From an uncultured Dyadobacter sp. (lineage in GTDB: Bacteria; Bacteroidota; Bacteroidia; Cytophagales; Spirosomataceae): a DNA stretch of 56,059 bases. A program made the translations under genes and the position numbers. Below are positions 43,490 through 52,989 of the stretch, in pieces. The DNA is taken from the NCBI RefSeq assembly GCF_946482605.1, contig NZ_CAMLSE010000045.1, positions 1-56,059 on the forward strand, written 5' to 3'. Positions within the stretch are counted from its first letter, which is position 1. The number at the start of each line of letters is the position of its first letter. The notes below the pieces were generated by a model that did not search any database, was not told the DNA's origin, and saw nothing but the letters and a program-made list of their open reading frames with translations.

Positions 43490-45748
43490 TCAAAAAAACA
43501 ATGTCAACGCCAGCCGGGCATAAAAAGGGGTTCCGGGCGTAAAGTGAATTTCTTCTACCGGCTCCTTCTCGCCTTGCAACCGGCTTTCGGTCGCAAACTG
43601 GGTCTCTTTCCAGTGTGTATTTAACAGATTCTGAACGGAGAGTCCGATGTGATAGCGGGTTTTGGAATAATTCAGCTGCATATCCGTCACGAAATAGCCG
43701 CTGGCCACAATGGAATTATCCTCATTTGCTGGACGGTCGGCAATGTAGCGGTAGCGCAGCGACCCGTTCAACCCGTTAGGCATTTGCAGCGACAATCCGC
43801 CGGCAGACGTGAAAACCGGCGCCAGCTGCAGGCGATCGTTCCCTTCCGTTTCACCGATAGCCCTGGGCCTTGCGGTGGTGAAATCCGCATCGGCATAAAG
43901 CGTTTTGGTGAGCTGGTAACGGACAGATAGGTCAAGCCCCTGACGCCGTGACTTTCCGCTCGGCTCTATCACCCCGGCATCGCCCACATACACAAACTCC
44001 TGCTGCATCCACAGATACCACGCTGCTGCATTGATAAACATTTTCGGGAATGGTTTGAAAATAACCCCCAGGTCCGAACCATACGCACCCGGCAGGATCT
44101 GCTTGCCGCCCTGCGGTACCACAACCCGGGTATCATTGGAATGAAAGCCTTTGCCCGAGTTCAGATAAAGCTGTACACGCGGGTTAAAAGTATAGTAGAA
44201 GTTGAGTTTCGGTGAAACAATCGCGTCGTTTGCACGCTGCTTCCGAACCGGTTGGAGCAAAAGATCTTCGTATTGATCCCGAAAGTAATCGACCCGAACC
44301 CCGGCATTGATCGAAAAACGGTCGTCGATCTGCACAACTTCGTCCGCGTACACGGCTGCATTTAGCTCGTTAATGTTCCCAAGCTTATAGGGATCGAGCG
44401 TTTCCGTACGGTTTTTGGTGTGGGAAAGCTCCGTCCGCCTCGTTACATCCTGGCGGTACTGTACCCCCAGCGTAGTTACCCAGCTGGTTTTACCCCAAAA
44501 TTTTTCCTTTGAAATACTCCCATTATAGCCAAAAAGATTGCGTCGCTCCTTCTGGCGGATCTGGTCGCCGTTCAGCGAATCTTCCAGGAAGAATGTAAAG
44601 TTGGAATAAAGCTCAAAATTGTAATTGCTGTAAAAAACCTGGTTCTTGATGACAAAATTCGCGGGGGTAACCGTCACAAACTGCGCATTGAAATTGGTCC
44701 GGCTCGTCTCACCTCCTTCTGTGGGATCAATGGAGCCATAAAAACCGACCTGGCCGGAATCGACAGCCCGGTCGGGAATCTGTCCCGAGTGATTCCATTT
44801 ACTCCAGAACGTAGAGCCGGTGAGCGTCAGATTGGTATGGGGCGCTATGTGTCCGTGGTATTTGCCTACCAGGTTCAGGCGTTTGAAATGCTGCGGGTTA
44901 TCAAAATAGGAATTAGTGAATGAGTATTCCGATGCGATGTAGGCGGATTGATTCCGATCCCTGCCTTTCTGTCCCAGCAGATCGACACCCGCCACAGCGC
45001 GATAGGTATCAAACTGCCCCGCCTCTACCTTCACAAACGATTTATCAAGTGCATCCCGGGTTCGGAAATCGGCCCAACCGGCGGTCGCAAAGTTTCCTTT
45101 ATCGGTTGTATAAGGTCCTTTTTTGAAATCAACCGCCTTAACCAACTCCGGAATCACGAAATGCAGATCGGCGTAGCCCTGCCCGTGTGCGTGCGAAACC
45201 ATGTTTACGGGCATGCCATCGACCGTCAGGCGGATGTCCGTACCATGGTCGAGATCGAAGCCGCGTAAGAAAATCTGCTCTGCCTTACCGCCACCCGCAT
45301 GTTGCCCGATAAAAAGGCCGGGGACCATCCTGAGGATTTCCTGGGAGTTGGTGATGGGCCTTAGCCGGATATCCAGACTGCTGATCAGTTGCTGATCGTG
45401 TGCGCGCCGCGAGGAAACCGTCACTTCGCTCAGTTCCACATTCGCATTCACGAGTATGGTCTTGAGAAAGGATGTCTGGTCTTCCTGCACGGTTACTTCC
45501 AGAACCTGCGATTTGAAACTCACATGTGAAAGTTCCACTTTGTACCGGGCTGCAACCAGGTCCGGGAACCGATACTGTCCCAGCTCGTTGGTGGTAGTCA
45601 CTTTACCCGAACCCGACAACTGCACGGTCACATCTTTCAGGGGTAGCTGTGTTGCCTGATCGTAAACCACACCCGAGATACCGCCCAAATGCGCGTAGGA
45701 AGTAAGGCTTACAGTAAAAAGGCAAAGTACCAGTATAAATCTTTTCAT
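43490..45748 (-). CDS. TonB-dependent receptor of the DUF4331 cluster
   Basis: 752 residues. Signal peptide MKRFILVLCLFTVSLTSYA, CarboxypepD_reg-like domain (GISGVVYDQATQLPLKDVTVQLSGSGKVTTTNELGQYRFPDL), plug with SLDIRLRPITNSQEILRMVPGLFIGQHAGGGKAEQIFLRGFDLDHGTDIRLTVDGMPVN and a barrel ending in F. The plug is rich in His (GQHAGGGK, LDHGTD, SHAHGQGYADLHF), which suggests a metal or metal-chelate ligand. It is probably the last gene of a transcript with the TPR and DUF4331 genes; gap to TPR is 41 bp. Ligand unknown. Confidence 0.92.
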   Translation of the reverse strand: MKRFILVLCLFTVSLTSYAHLGGISGVVYDQATQLPLKDVTVQLSGSGKVTTTNELGQYRFPDLVAARYKVELSHVSFKSQVLEVTVQEDQTSFLKTILVNANVELSEVTVSSRRAHDQQLISSLDIRLRPITNSQEILRMVPGLFIGQHAGGGKAEQIFLRGFDLDHGTDIRLTVDGMPVNMVSHAHGQGYADLHFVIPELVKAVDFKKGPYTTDKGNFATAGWADFRTRDALDKSFVKVEAGQFDTYRAVAGVDLLGQKGRDRNQSAYIASEYSFTNSYFDNPQHFKRLNLVGKYHGHIAPHTNLTLTGSTFWSKWNHSGQIPDRAVDSGQVGFYGSIDPTEGGETSRTNFNAQFVTVTPANFVIKNQVFYSNYNFELYSNFTFFLEDSLNGDQIRQKERRNLFGYNGSISKEKFWGKTSWVTTLGVQYRQDVTRRTELSHTKNRTETLDPYKLGNINELNAAVYADEVVQIDDRFSINAGVRVDYFRDQYEDLLLQPVRKQRANDAIVSPKLNFYYTFNPRVQLYLNSGKGFHSNDTRVVVPQGGKQILPGAYGSDLGVIFKPFPKMFINAAAWYLWMQQEFVYVGDAGVIEPSGKSRRQGLDLSVRYQLTKTLYADADFTTARPRAIGETEGNDRLQLAPVFTSAGGLSLQMPNGLNGSLRYRYIADRPANEDNSIVASGYFVTDMQLNYSKTRYHIGLSVQNLLNTHWKETQFATESRLQGEKEPVEEIHFTPGTPFYARLALTLFF

Positions 45749-45789
45749 ATATCATAGTCTTTAACAGGCCAAAATGGACGTCTGCATCA

Positions 45790-47082
45790 TCATAGGACAA
45801 ATCTAGGATTTGTTTTCTTTGCCAGCACCAACAACCGGTTGCCCTTCGCCTTGTTTCCCATCGCCATTTCAATGGAGCTCGCCACCTGCAGTAATTCGGG
45901 ATCCTTGCTGCCGGTTCTTAAAGCTACCTGCATGTGCTGCTGCGCCTTTTCGTTGTTCCCATCCCTGAAATAGACATGCGCCAGCGCGTGGTTAACATCG
46001 ATATTTTCGGGTCTTTTGGAATATTCCTTTAAGCCATAGGCCATTGCGGAATCCAGCTGACCGGTCTTGGAATACAGTTTACAGAGTTCCAGGTCAACGG
46101 TATGTCCCGACCGGGAGTCTTCATACAGCATTTTTACCACTTCCTGGTACTTGCCGGCGGCCTTTTCCTTTTGCCCCTGCAATGCATAGATATCGGCCAT
46201 TTCTTCATGGAAGGAAAATTCAGGCATGATCTTCGCCGCGTTTTCCAGCTCCGTCAGCGCCTGGTCATATTGCTTGTTTGCCTTGTACACCTGCGCGAGC
46301 CCGCGTAATGCAAATGCGTAACTGGGGCGCATAGCAAGAATTTCGCGGTATTGCATTTCGGCCTGCTTCAACTGACCAGTTGTTTCATACAAATGTCCCA
46401 GGGTATTCTTTGCCCAGCATTGCGGCTCAGAGCCCGGCAAACCGGCTTCGACTGCCAGCTTCATCGCCTCGATGGCTCCGGGATAATTACCGTAGATCTC
46501 CCGGAGGTAAGAAGCCCTGGAATAAGATTCCAGTGAAGGTTTCAATGCCTGCATTTTATCAGACATCGTCACCGCCTCTTTGTAATTCCCCAGCTCGACA
46601 TTGGCATCAACCAACACACCATAGACATAGGCATTGTTCGGATTAATCTGCAGCGCCTGCTGCGCAAGCTGACGTGCATCCGCAAACTGGTGCTGCGACA
46701 TTTTCACCGATGCTTTGAAAGTAGTTGCCTCAAAGTTCTTTGGTTCGATGACCAGCACGTCGTCTAGCATTCCCAGTACTGCCGGGTAATAATAGGGATG
46801 CTCACCGGTAATTCGTGCTTCGGAGAGATATATCACCACGAGTTGGAGACGCGGTTTCACATCACCTGGATTTTCACGGACTTTCTTTTTCAGTTCTGCC
46901 ACTTTTTCCTTGGTCTTAGGCCATTCCGTAGCCGAAGCGAGCGCTCCTTGTCTTTCAAACAGTGCGGGAATTTCAATGCCTGCCGCCGGTTTTTCGGAGG
47001 ATGACAGGTTGCCCTTTTTCTCACCACAGGCAAAAAGCGTAATCAATACTATAAAAAGGGAAATTGCAGGGGTCGTTTTCAT
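45790..47082 (-). CDS. TPR-repeat lipoprotein
   Basis: 430 residues from the ATG at 47082 (MKTTPAISLFIVLITLFACGEKKG), a lipobox signal (LFAC) with the anchored Cys near residue 19. Tandem TPR-like helices follow (for example PNNAYVYGVLVDANVELGNYKEAVTMSDKM, PSYAFALRGLAQVYKANKQYDQALTELENAAKI and PENIDVNHALAHVYFRDGNNEKAQQHMQVAL). TPR proteins scaffold complexes. It stands between the DUF4331 genes and the receptor, so it may link them on the periplasmic side of the membrane. The hairpin at 47127-47171 lies upstream. Confidence 0.9.
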   Translation of the reverse strand: MKTTPAISLFIVLITLFACGEKKGNLSSSEKPAAGIEIPALFERQGALASATEWPKTKEKVAELKKKVRENPGDVKPRLQLVVIYLSEARITGEHPYYYPAVLGMLDDVLVIEPKNFEATTFKASVKMSQHQFADARQLAQQALQINPNNAYVYGVLVDANVELGNYKEAVTMSDKMQALKPSLESYSRASYLREIYGNYPGAIEAMKLAVEAGLPGSEPQCWAKNTLGHLYETTGQLKQAEMQYREILAMRPSYAFALRGLAQVYKANKQYDQALTELENAAKIMPEFSFHEEMADIYALQGQKEKAAGKYQEVVKMLYEDSRSGHTVDLELCKLYSKTGQLDSAMAYGLKEYSKRPENIDVNHALAHVYFRDGNNEKAQQHMQVALRTGSKDPELLQVASSIEMAMGNKAKGNRLLVLAKKTNPRFVL

Positions 47083-47126
47083 GGAAATATCCGGATAAAA
47101 TTGCGGAAGGAATAGAAGAAATTGTT

Positions 47127-47171
47127 CAAATGCCCGGAACCCCACTGGAACTTACAGGCCCCGGGCATTTG
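47127..47171 (-). terminator. Hairpin after the first DUF4331 gene
   Basis: Arms CAAATGCCCGG (47127-47137) and CCGGGCATTTG (47161-47171), perfect 11 bp, loop 23 nt. On the minus strand it is 12 bp beyond the DUF4331 stop and is followed by AACAATTTC. It may only weaken transcription into the TPR gene. Confidence 0.6.
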
Positions 47172-47183
47172 AAATCAATCGGG

Positions 47184-49487
47184 TTATTTTCGTAAAATCC
47201 TGACGGTGTACCGGTCATCGGCGGTCGTTACACGCAGATAGTAAATTCCGGGCTGACCGCTCAGTTTCACGACACGCTTTTCATTGGATACGGCTTTTGC
47301 GATGGCCTGTTTTCCGATGACCTGTCCCCTGCTGTTGGTCAGGTCAAGGGTTACTGCCTTGCCCGAAGCTCCTTTGATGACGACCGCCACTTCATCTCCA
47401 TTACTTGGATTACCCATGACCACAGCACTCAACGGAACCGGCTGAGTTTCGGCTTCCGGTGCTCCCATACGTGAATTCTTGAAGCCGCAGTAGGCCCGGA
47501 AGTCAAATTCCGTTACCACTTCCGAAGACGGATCACCCACATACCTCGCTTTCAGCCGGAGCACGCCATCGCTATTATGATCCCTGAACAGTTCAGGTCC
47601 CACCGTCCGGATTACATCGGTTCCCCATACGCCAACACCGGCAGCCGAATACTCGACGGCCAGGCCAGGGATGCCGCCGGTATGGCCAAACATAAATCCG
47701 CCCGAGAGGCAATCGAAATTACTGATCGTAACGACCAGCGGATCGAAACCACCCGGTTTTGGACCATCGTAGCTCGGCCCGCGGAAGCCTGGCCAAGGAT
47801 TTTGCAAATAGGGAAACTGCGATTTCAACAGCGTATCATTTTTCGTAACACCCGCATTGAATGTGAGTACGCTCAGCAGGTTCGGAGTTACCGGACTGGT
47901 GGAGGTTCCCGGGACGAAATCGTCGTACCACAAACCTATCGCGGCCAGTACGACGCCTCCCACTGCCTGCAACTCAATGGTGGTAACATCGTCCTCCAAC
48001 CGGCGGCCATTGGGAAAGCCATCCATATTCGGGATCCATTGGAGGTCTTTGGTTGCGTTGTAAGCCGGATCTGTCAAACCAAGCGCAGCAGCCTGTACCA
48101 GCCCGAGCGAGCTGAATTTCGGATCGTTGCGCGGAGTAGCCGGGACAGCCATGTTCAATCGGAGCCAGTCACCCAGTGTAGGCAAGAAATTGTGAATGAA
48201 TGGCTTACCGGCTGCCAACGGATTACCCGCTTTGCCTGTGGCCAGCTGGTAAGGCGGCAGATTAGGCACTCCTGTATAGAAAATGGGCAGAATATCCACT
48301 GCACGCGGACTGGTGGCGTCGGGCAACAGCACACTTCCGAACGCAGCCTCAGACAGGGCCGTGCCGTCCAGCGCAGCATTGCCTTTCAGCCCGTACAGCC
48401 CCATTTTGCCATTCCTGAAATCAAACGATCCCAGCGATTTGCTCTGGATACGCAATGCAGCCAGGCCGGGAACGGCACTGCCGAATTGCGAATCGTCCAT
48501 GTAAAGTGCCAGCTCAGGGTTAGTGAAGTATTTGGCAAACTGAAGGTCATTGGCTGGTGAGGTCGCATTCCATTTGTCCTTCATGCCGATCGGGATCACC
48601 GCCTCGTTGGTCAGCGGCATACCCAGGCGAGACACCTGCACCCATTCACCGTCGTAGCCCACATTACCGCCATTGCTTAATGTGGTGATCTTTCTACGAC
48701 TCGATGATGCGTAAACGCCGATCACATAATCGGGATCGAGGATGTTTGCAGCTTCGGCCACTGTTTTGTGGCCTTTCTGCAATGTCGATACCGGCACTTC
48801 GATCACAATGGAGTGACAGTTGAACTTGGCAACACCGTCCCTTGCGCCGGATTTGCGAACATTACCCAAATCGAAAATGCCCCCCAAATCCACAAAAAAA
48901 GGGTCATCCACAGGTCCGCAAAAAATTTTCTCCCCGCTGCTGGCCGTCATGATCGCCTTGTTTACCAAAGTATTGTAGTCGGATCCGAGGCCAACCGGAC
49001 TGCTTTTGATAGACCGCGGGCCGATATGCGGCGGTGGCACAATCCCATCCGAAACGATCGTGGTGAAGCTCTGGCCGCCGTCGGTGCTCCGTTCGCAGGT
49101 GTAGGTGGTTTTGAGATTCTCCTTACCCAACCGGATCAGGAAGAAGGTCGTGGGATCTTCGTTCATCTTCTTGAACGTGAAACGGTAAACGACATCCGCG
49201 CCGGGCGTCGCCGCATTGTTATCGACGTGGATTTCATAACGGATATTCTCACCGAAAGAATACCAATTAGGCCCACCCGCCGGATGCTCGAAAGGTATGT
49301 AGTTAGCTACCAGCACCACATTCTCCTTGTTAACCGGACTTTTGAATGCATATACATCGGTATTGTCCGCCAGGGGATCTGTTGAAATCAGCGGTGCTTC
49401 ACGGTGTGAGGAAGCGACCGACCGACCGGAGCCGATACAGACGACTGCCAGTATCCCGATCAGATATAAAAGATTTTTCATATACAT
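47184..49487 (-). CDS. DUF4331 protein with C-terminal T9SS sorting domain
   Basis: 767 residues. Signal peptide MYMKNLLYLIGILAVVCIGSGRSVASS (an internal start MKN is possible). The DUF4331 fold begins SSHREAPLISTDPLADNTDVYAFKSP. Compared with its downstream paralog it has about 180 extra residues, the last about 85 being a Por/type A sorting domain (VAVVIKGASGKAVTLDLTNSRGQVIGKQ ... KLSGQPGIYYLRVTTADDRYTVRILRK), indicating export by the type IX system and attachment to the surface. DUF4331 proteins are surface or secreted beta proteins of unknown function. Likely operon with the genes at 49508 and 45790. Confidence 0.92.
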   Translation of the reverse strand: MYMKNLLYLIGILAVVCIGSGRSVASSHREAPLISTDPLADNTDVYAFKSPVNKENVVLVANYIPFEHPAGGPNWYSFGENIRYEIHVDNNAATPGADVVYRFTFKKMNEDPTTFFLIRLGKENLKTTYTCERSTDGGQSFTTIVSDGIVPPPHIGPRSIKSSPVGLGSDYNTLVNKAIMTASSGEKIFCGPVDDPFFVDLGGIFDLGNVRKSGARDGVAKFNCHSIVIEVPVSTLQKGHKTVAEAANILDPDYVIGVYASSSRRKITTLSNGGNVGYDGEWVQVSRLGMPLTNEAVIPIGMKDKWNATSPANDLQFAKYFTNPELALYMDDSQFGSAVPGLAALRIQSKSLGSFDFRNGKMGLYGLKGNAALDGTALSEAAFGSVLLPDATSPRAVDILPIFYTGVPNLPPYQLATGKAGNPLAAGKPFIHNFLPTLGDWLRLNMAVPATPRNDPKFSSLGLVQAAALGLTDPAYNATKDLQWIPNMDGFPNGRRLEDDVTTIELQAVGGVVLAAIGLWYDDFVPGTSTSPVTPNLLSVLTFNAGVTKNDTLLKSQFPYLQNPWPGFRGPSYDGPKPGGFDPLVVTISNFDCLSGGFMFGHTGGIPGLAVEYSAAGVGVWGTDVIRTVGPELFRDHNSDGVLRLKARYVGDPSSEVVTEFDFRAYCGFKNSRMGAPEAETQPVPLSAVVMGNPSNGDEVAVVIKGASGKAVTLDLTNSRGQVIGKQAIAKAVSNEKRVVKLSGQPGIYYLRVTTADDRYTVRILRK

Positions 49488-49507
49488 ATTATGCTTGATA
49501 GCTGTGG

Positions 49508-51265
49508 TCAGAAACGTGGTTTTTCGGGATAGTCGTAACCTCTCCAGGGGTTTGCCAGATACGGGAATGTTCCTTTCAACGGAGCGTCGTTTTCGGTAGG
49601 TCCGGCAGTGAAAGTGAGTACATTGAGCAACTGCTGTGAAACCGGCGCCTGCGGGGTAGCATCGTCATAGAACAAACCTACCGCCGCGAGTACCACGCCG
49701 GATACCGCCTGCAACTCAATAGTCGTCACATCATCTTCGAGCCTTCGGCCATTTGGGAAACCATCCATGTTGGGGATCCACTGTAAATTGGCATTGGCAT
49801 TATAAGCCGGGTCGGTAATGCCCAGCACAGCCGCCTGCACCAGTCCCAGGGAACTGAATTTCGAGTCGTTACGGGGTGTGGCCGGTACAGCCATATTGAG
49901 GCGAAGCATATCACCGAGCGTCGGCAGGAAGTTGTTGATAAACGGCTTCCCTTTGGCGAGCGGATTGTTGTTCTTACCCGTCGCGAGCTGGTAAGGCGGC
50001 AGGTTGGGTACGCCCGTGTAGAAGATTGGCAACAAATCCACTGCTCTCGGGCTTGCGTGGTCGGGCAGCAGCAGGGTGCCGAACACCGCATCGTCCAGTG
50101 CAGTACCAGCCAATGCCGAAGTACCTTTTAATCCGTACAGACCATCCCTGCCGTTACGAAAATCAAATGTACCCAATGAATTGGATTGAATACGTAAGGC
50201 GCTCAACGAGGGAACCGCCGGCCCGAACTTGGAATCATCCATATACAATGCCAGTTCCGGGTTCTTGAAGTATTCTGCAAATTGAAGATCGTTGTTTCCG
50301 TAAGGCGTTACCGAGTTCCATTTATCCTTCATTCCCAGCGGGATAACCGCCTCATTGGTCAGCGGCATGCCCAGGCGTGACACTTGCACATATTGGCCAT
50401 CATAACTCGCATTTCCGCCATCTTGCAGCGTTTTGATCATCTGGCGGCTCGCCGATGCCCATACACCGATCACAAAGTCGGGATCGAGTATGCTCGACGC
50501 CTGTCCGACGTTTTTACCGTCTTTCTGCAACAGGTTTACCGGAATTTTCAACGCAATGGTGTGCACATTAAAACGGCTCAAACCATCCTTCGGAGCATTC
50601 GTACTGTTCCCCTCCGGCCGGAAATTCCCTGCATCGAAAGCCCCGGCCAGATCCACGAAGAAAGGATCGTCCACAGGCCCGCAGAACACCGTTTCCCCAC
50701 TGGACGCAGTGGTGATTGCCTTCTCCACCAGCGAATTGTAGTCGACAGCTTCCAGCCCGACTGTTTTGCCCTCAATGGAACGCGGGCCGATGTTATTCGG
50801 TGGAACGATACCGTTGGCGATGATGGTCGTGAAAGTCTGGCCACCATCGGTGCTTTTTTCACATTTGTAAGTAGTCTTAAGATTCTGTTTACCCAGCCGG
50901 ATGTTGAAGAAAGTAGTAGGATCCTCGTTGACACTCGAAAACGTAAACCGGTACGTTATATCGTCTCCCGGCGTACCTGCCCGGTTTTTGACATGGATCT
51001 CATAACGCACATTGGGTCCGAAATTGAAGTAATTGGGCCCGCCTTCGGGCGATTCAAAAGGGATGTAATTGGCGATGATCGTAATCGAGTTCGGATCATC
51101 CGGACTTTTGAAAGCATACAGATCCGTGTTGTCGGCCAGCGGATCATTGGAAATCAGCGGTGCCTCCCGGTGACTGGAGGCGAGGCTGCCCAGCGCATAG
51201 AGCAGCAGCGACAGGCTCAGAAATACACGTCTGAACCTGCAAGGATCCCAAATAGAAACTTGCAT
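49508..51265 (-). CDS. DUF4331 protein without sorting domain
   Basis: 585 residues. Signal-like start MQVSIWDPCRFRRVFLSLSLLLYALGSLASS and then SSHREAPLISNDPLADNTDLYAFKSPDDPNSITIIANYIPF, aligning over almost its whole length with the previous gene (for example VPNLPPYQLATGK, PNMDGFPNGRRLEDDVTTIELQ). It stops at YDYPEKPRF where the paralog continues. It is therefore probably a periplasmic or secreted partner lacking T9SS anchoring. The region 51266-51835 (570 bp) upstream has no gene; nothing definite except a CTGTC-N6-GACAG palindrome near 51380. Confidence 0.92.
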   Translation of the reverse strand: MQVSIWDPCRFRRVFLSLSLLLYALGSLASSHREAPLISNDPLADNTDLYAFKSPDDPNSITIIANYIPFESPEGGPNYFNFGPNVRYEIHVKNRAGTPGDDITYRFTFSSVNEDPTTFFNIRLGKQNLKTTYKCEKSTDGGQTFTTIIANGIVPPNNIGPRSIEGKTVGLEAVDYNSLVEKAITTASSGETVFCGPVDDPFFVDLAGAFDAGNFRPEGNSTNAPKDGLSRFNVHTIALKIPVNLLQKDGKNVGQASSILDPDFVIGVWASASRQMIKTLQDGGNASYDGQYVQVSRLGMPLTNEAVIPLGMKDKWNSVTPYGNNDLQFAEYFKNPELALYMDDSKFGPAVPSLSALRIQSNSLGTFDFRNGRDGLYGLKGTSALAGTALDDAVFGTLLLPDHASPRAVDLLPIFYTGVPNLPPYQLATGKNNNPLAKGKPFINNFLPTLGDMLRLNMAVPATPRNDSKFSSLGLVQAAVLGITDPAYNANANLQWIPNMDGFPNGRRLEDDVTTIELQAVSGVVLAAVGLFYDDATPQAPVSQQLLNVLTFTAGPTENDAPLKGTFPYLANPWRGYDYPEKPRF

Positions 51266-51835
51266 GAGGTAAAAGTTTAAATAGGCTTGAAAGGAATTAG
51301 CTGTGATTTGGTAAAACGAACTTCGTCAGTGCTAAACTTCACCCCTGAAGGGAATGGAGCCATGTTAGGGCGCGCCACTGTCGGAAATTGACAGTTTACA
51401 AGGAATAATTGCTGAGAGTATCTGTGATGTTAACAATCATATCCGCACATACGAGGATTTCAGGTGCTCGGATCTATCTAACTTAAAAAAAATCCGGCAA
51501 AATTCAAGCACCGCCGTCATTTTACTTTTGATTTATAATAATTGATAAGGGAGGGTCCTGCAAATTCGGCGCTTCATTTAATGTAAAACTATTGCTACAA
51601 GCTCGAAATCATTTGCCGGAGCGCATTATTTACATTTGTTTTAAACGCAGGCTATTCGAAATGCTCCGTTGTGCCTGATAAATATACCGGCAAGTAAATC
51701 CTGCATTGCAATTAATTCGTATATTATCTTACTTCTTTGTAGATTCGGCTCCATACATACCGGGGTTATCTTAAAAGACAGATCTATTTTACAATCACAT
51801 TTACTGCGGGTCAGGGCTGACTACTTCTATATAAG

Positions 51836-52570
51836 ATGAACATTCTAATCGTTGAGGACGACTTTATCATTGCCAAACATCTTCAATTTTTGCTGAATGG
51901 TTTCGGCTATGAAGCCAACGATATCGCGACTGATTATTCCACAGCGACCGAACTGCTGAGCAGCAAGGTATTTCATCTCGCGGTGCTGGATATCAACCTG
52001 AACGGTTACCAAACAGGTATCGATCTGGCCCACTACATCCGTGAAAACTCGCGGATCCCGTTTCTTTTCCTTTCGGCTCATGAAGACATTGCGGTCGTAA
52101 ATGCAGCGTTACAGGCTGCCCCACACGCATTTCTGCAAAAGCCGTTTCAGAAAATAACGGTATACACGGCTGTAAAACTGGCTTTGAAAAACTACCGGCT
52201 GGCAGCGCTGGCAGGGGAAACGACCTCGGAGGAAAAGGAAGATACTACGGTGATCAAGGATGCATTGTTCATCAAGGAGAAGCATATGTTCACTAAAATC
52301 ATGCTGTCCGACATTTTGTACATCCGGAGCGACGACAACTACCTGGAACTCCACACGACCAAGAAGAAATACACGATCCGGGAAACGCTGAAAAATATGC
52401 TTCAGCAGCTACCCCAAAACTACTTTTTCAGGGTCCACAAGTCTTTCATCATCAGTCTGAATGCGATCACGGCCATCGACTACGTGCACGTCATGATCAA
52501 CGACATTGAAATTCCGATCACCAACGATAACCGGAACGACCTGTTGAGCCGCGTCAGGACTTTCTCCTGA
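51836..52570 (+). CDS. LytTR-family response regulator
   Basis: 244 residues. Receiver domain (1-120) with D8/D9 (IVEDDF), phospho-acceptor D52 (AVLDINL), T/S in FLSAH and K in LQKPF. The LytTR DNA-binding domain (about 145-240) shows MLSDILYIRSDDNYLELHTTKKKYTIRETLKNMLQQLPQNYFFRVHKSFIISLNAITAIDY. No histidine kinase is adjacent. It is divergent from the DUF4331 cluster across 570 bp, so it may regulate it. A weak TTTG-N15-TACATTTG promoter candidate is at 51612-51638. Confidence 0.96.
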   Translation: MNILIVEDDFIIAKHLQFLLNGFGYEANDIATDYSTATELLSSKVFHLAVLDINLNGYQTGIDLAHYIRENSRIPFLFLSAHEDIAVVNAALQAAPHAFLQKPFQKITVYTAVKLALKNYRLAALAGETTSEEKEDTTVIKDALFIKEKHMFTKIMLSDILYIRSDDNYLELHTTKKKYTIRETLKNMLQQLPQNYFFRVHKSFIISLNAITAIDYVHVMINDIEIPITNDNRNDLLSRVRTFS

Positions 52571-52825
52571 CCGGTCTTTGTAACCTTGGAATTAGCGTCG
52601 CTTACACATTCCCCATCTTTACCCCAAGAAAGTTACACTTCACCACTTTGATTTGTAGAGGACGTCACTGCGAAGTAATTTTATAACACGTAAACACCCT
52701 CTTCTATTATTACATATATATTTTACCCCGACAGAAGGCCCGGGCTTCATTAAATACGAAGTTTTTTATGAGGTCCAGGCATCTGTTTCACTCCTGAAAA
52801 CGTATATATTGTCGGTTGAGCATCT

Positions 52826-52980
52826 TGGCATGATTTTGGACATTATGCACACATTTGTTTTCAAACGCACACCATACTTTACCATATCAAACCTAAACTA
52901 AATCATCCCATTAGTTTTAATTAAATATCGTTGAGAATAATTAAACATCCCTGGGAAGTATCCCTGGGATGTTTTGTTTC
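52826..52980 (+). ncRNA. Speculative small RNA in the 419-bp gap between convergent genes
   Basis: A promoter-like TTG-N22-CACATTTG ends near 52860, and a hairpin (AACATCCC ... GGGATGTT, 52944-52973) followed by TTTTGTTTC could end a transcript of about 110 nt. The same hairpin may instead terminate the convergent minus-strand gene at 52990. No other feature was recognised in 52571-52989. Confidence 0.2.
52944..52973 (-). terminator. Hairpin 17 bp beyond the NamZ gene
   Basis: Arms of 13 bp with one mismatch around loop AGTA. On the minus strand it follows the stop codon at 52990; on the plus strand it is followed by TTTTGTTTC. Confidence 0.6.
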
Positions 52981-52989
52981 CACCGATCG

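Noticed and set aside
51612..51638. TTTG-N15-TACATTTG as promoter of the LytTR gene
   Set aside because: The spacing is shorter than normal and the leader would be about 190 nt, so it is kept only as a weak possibility.
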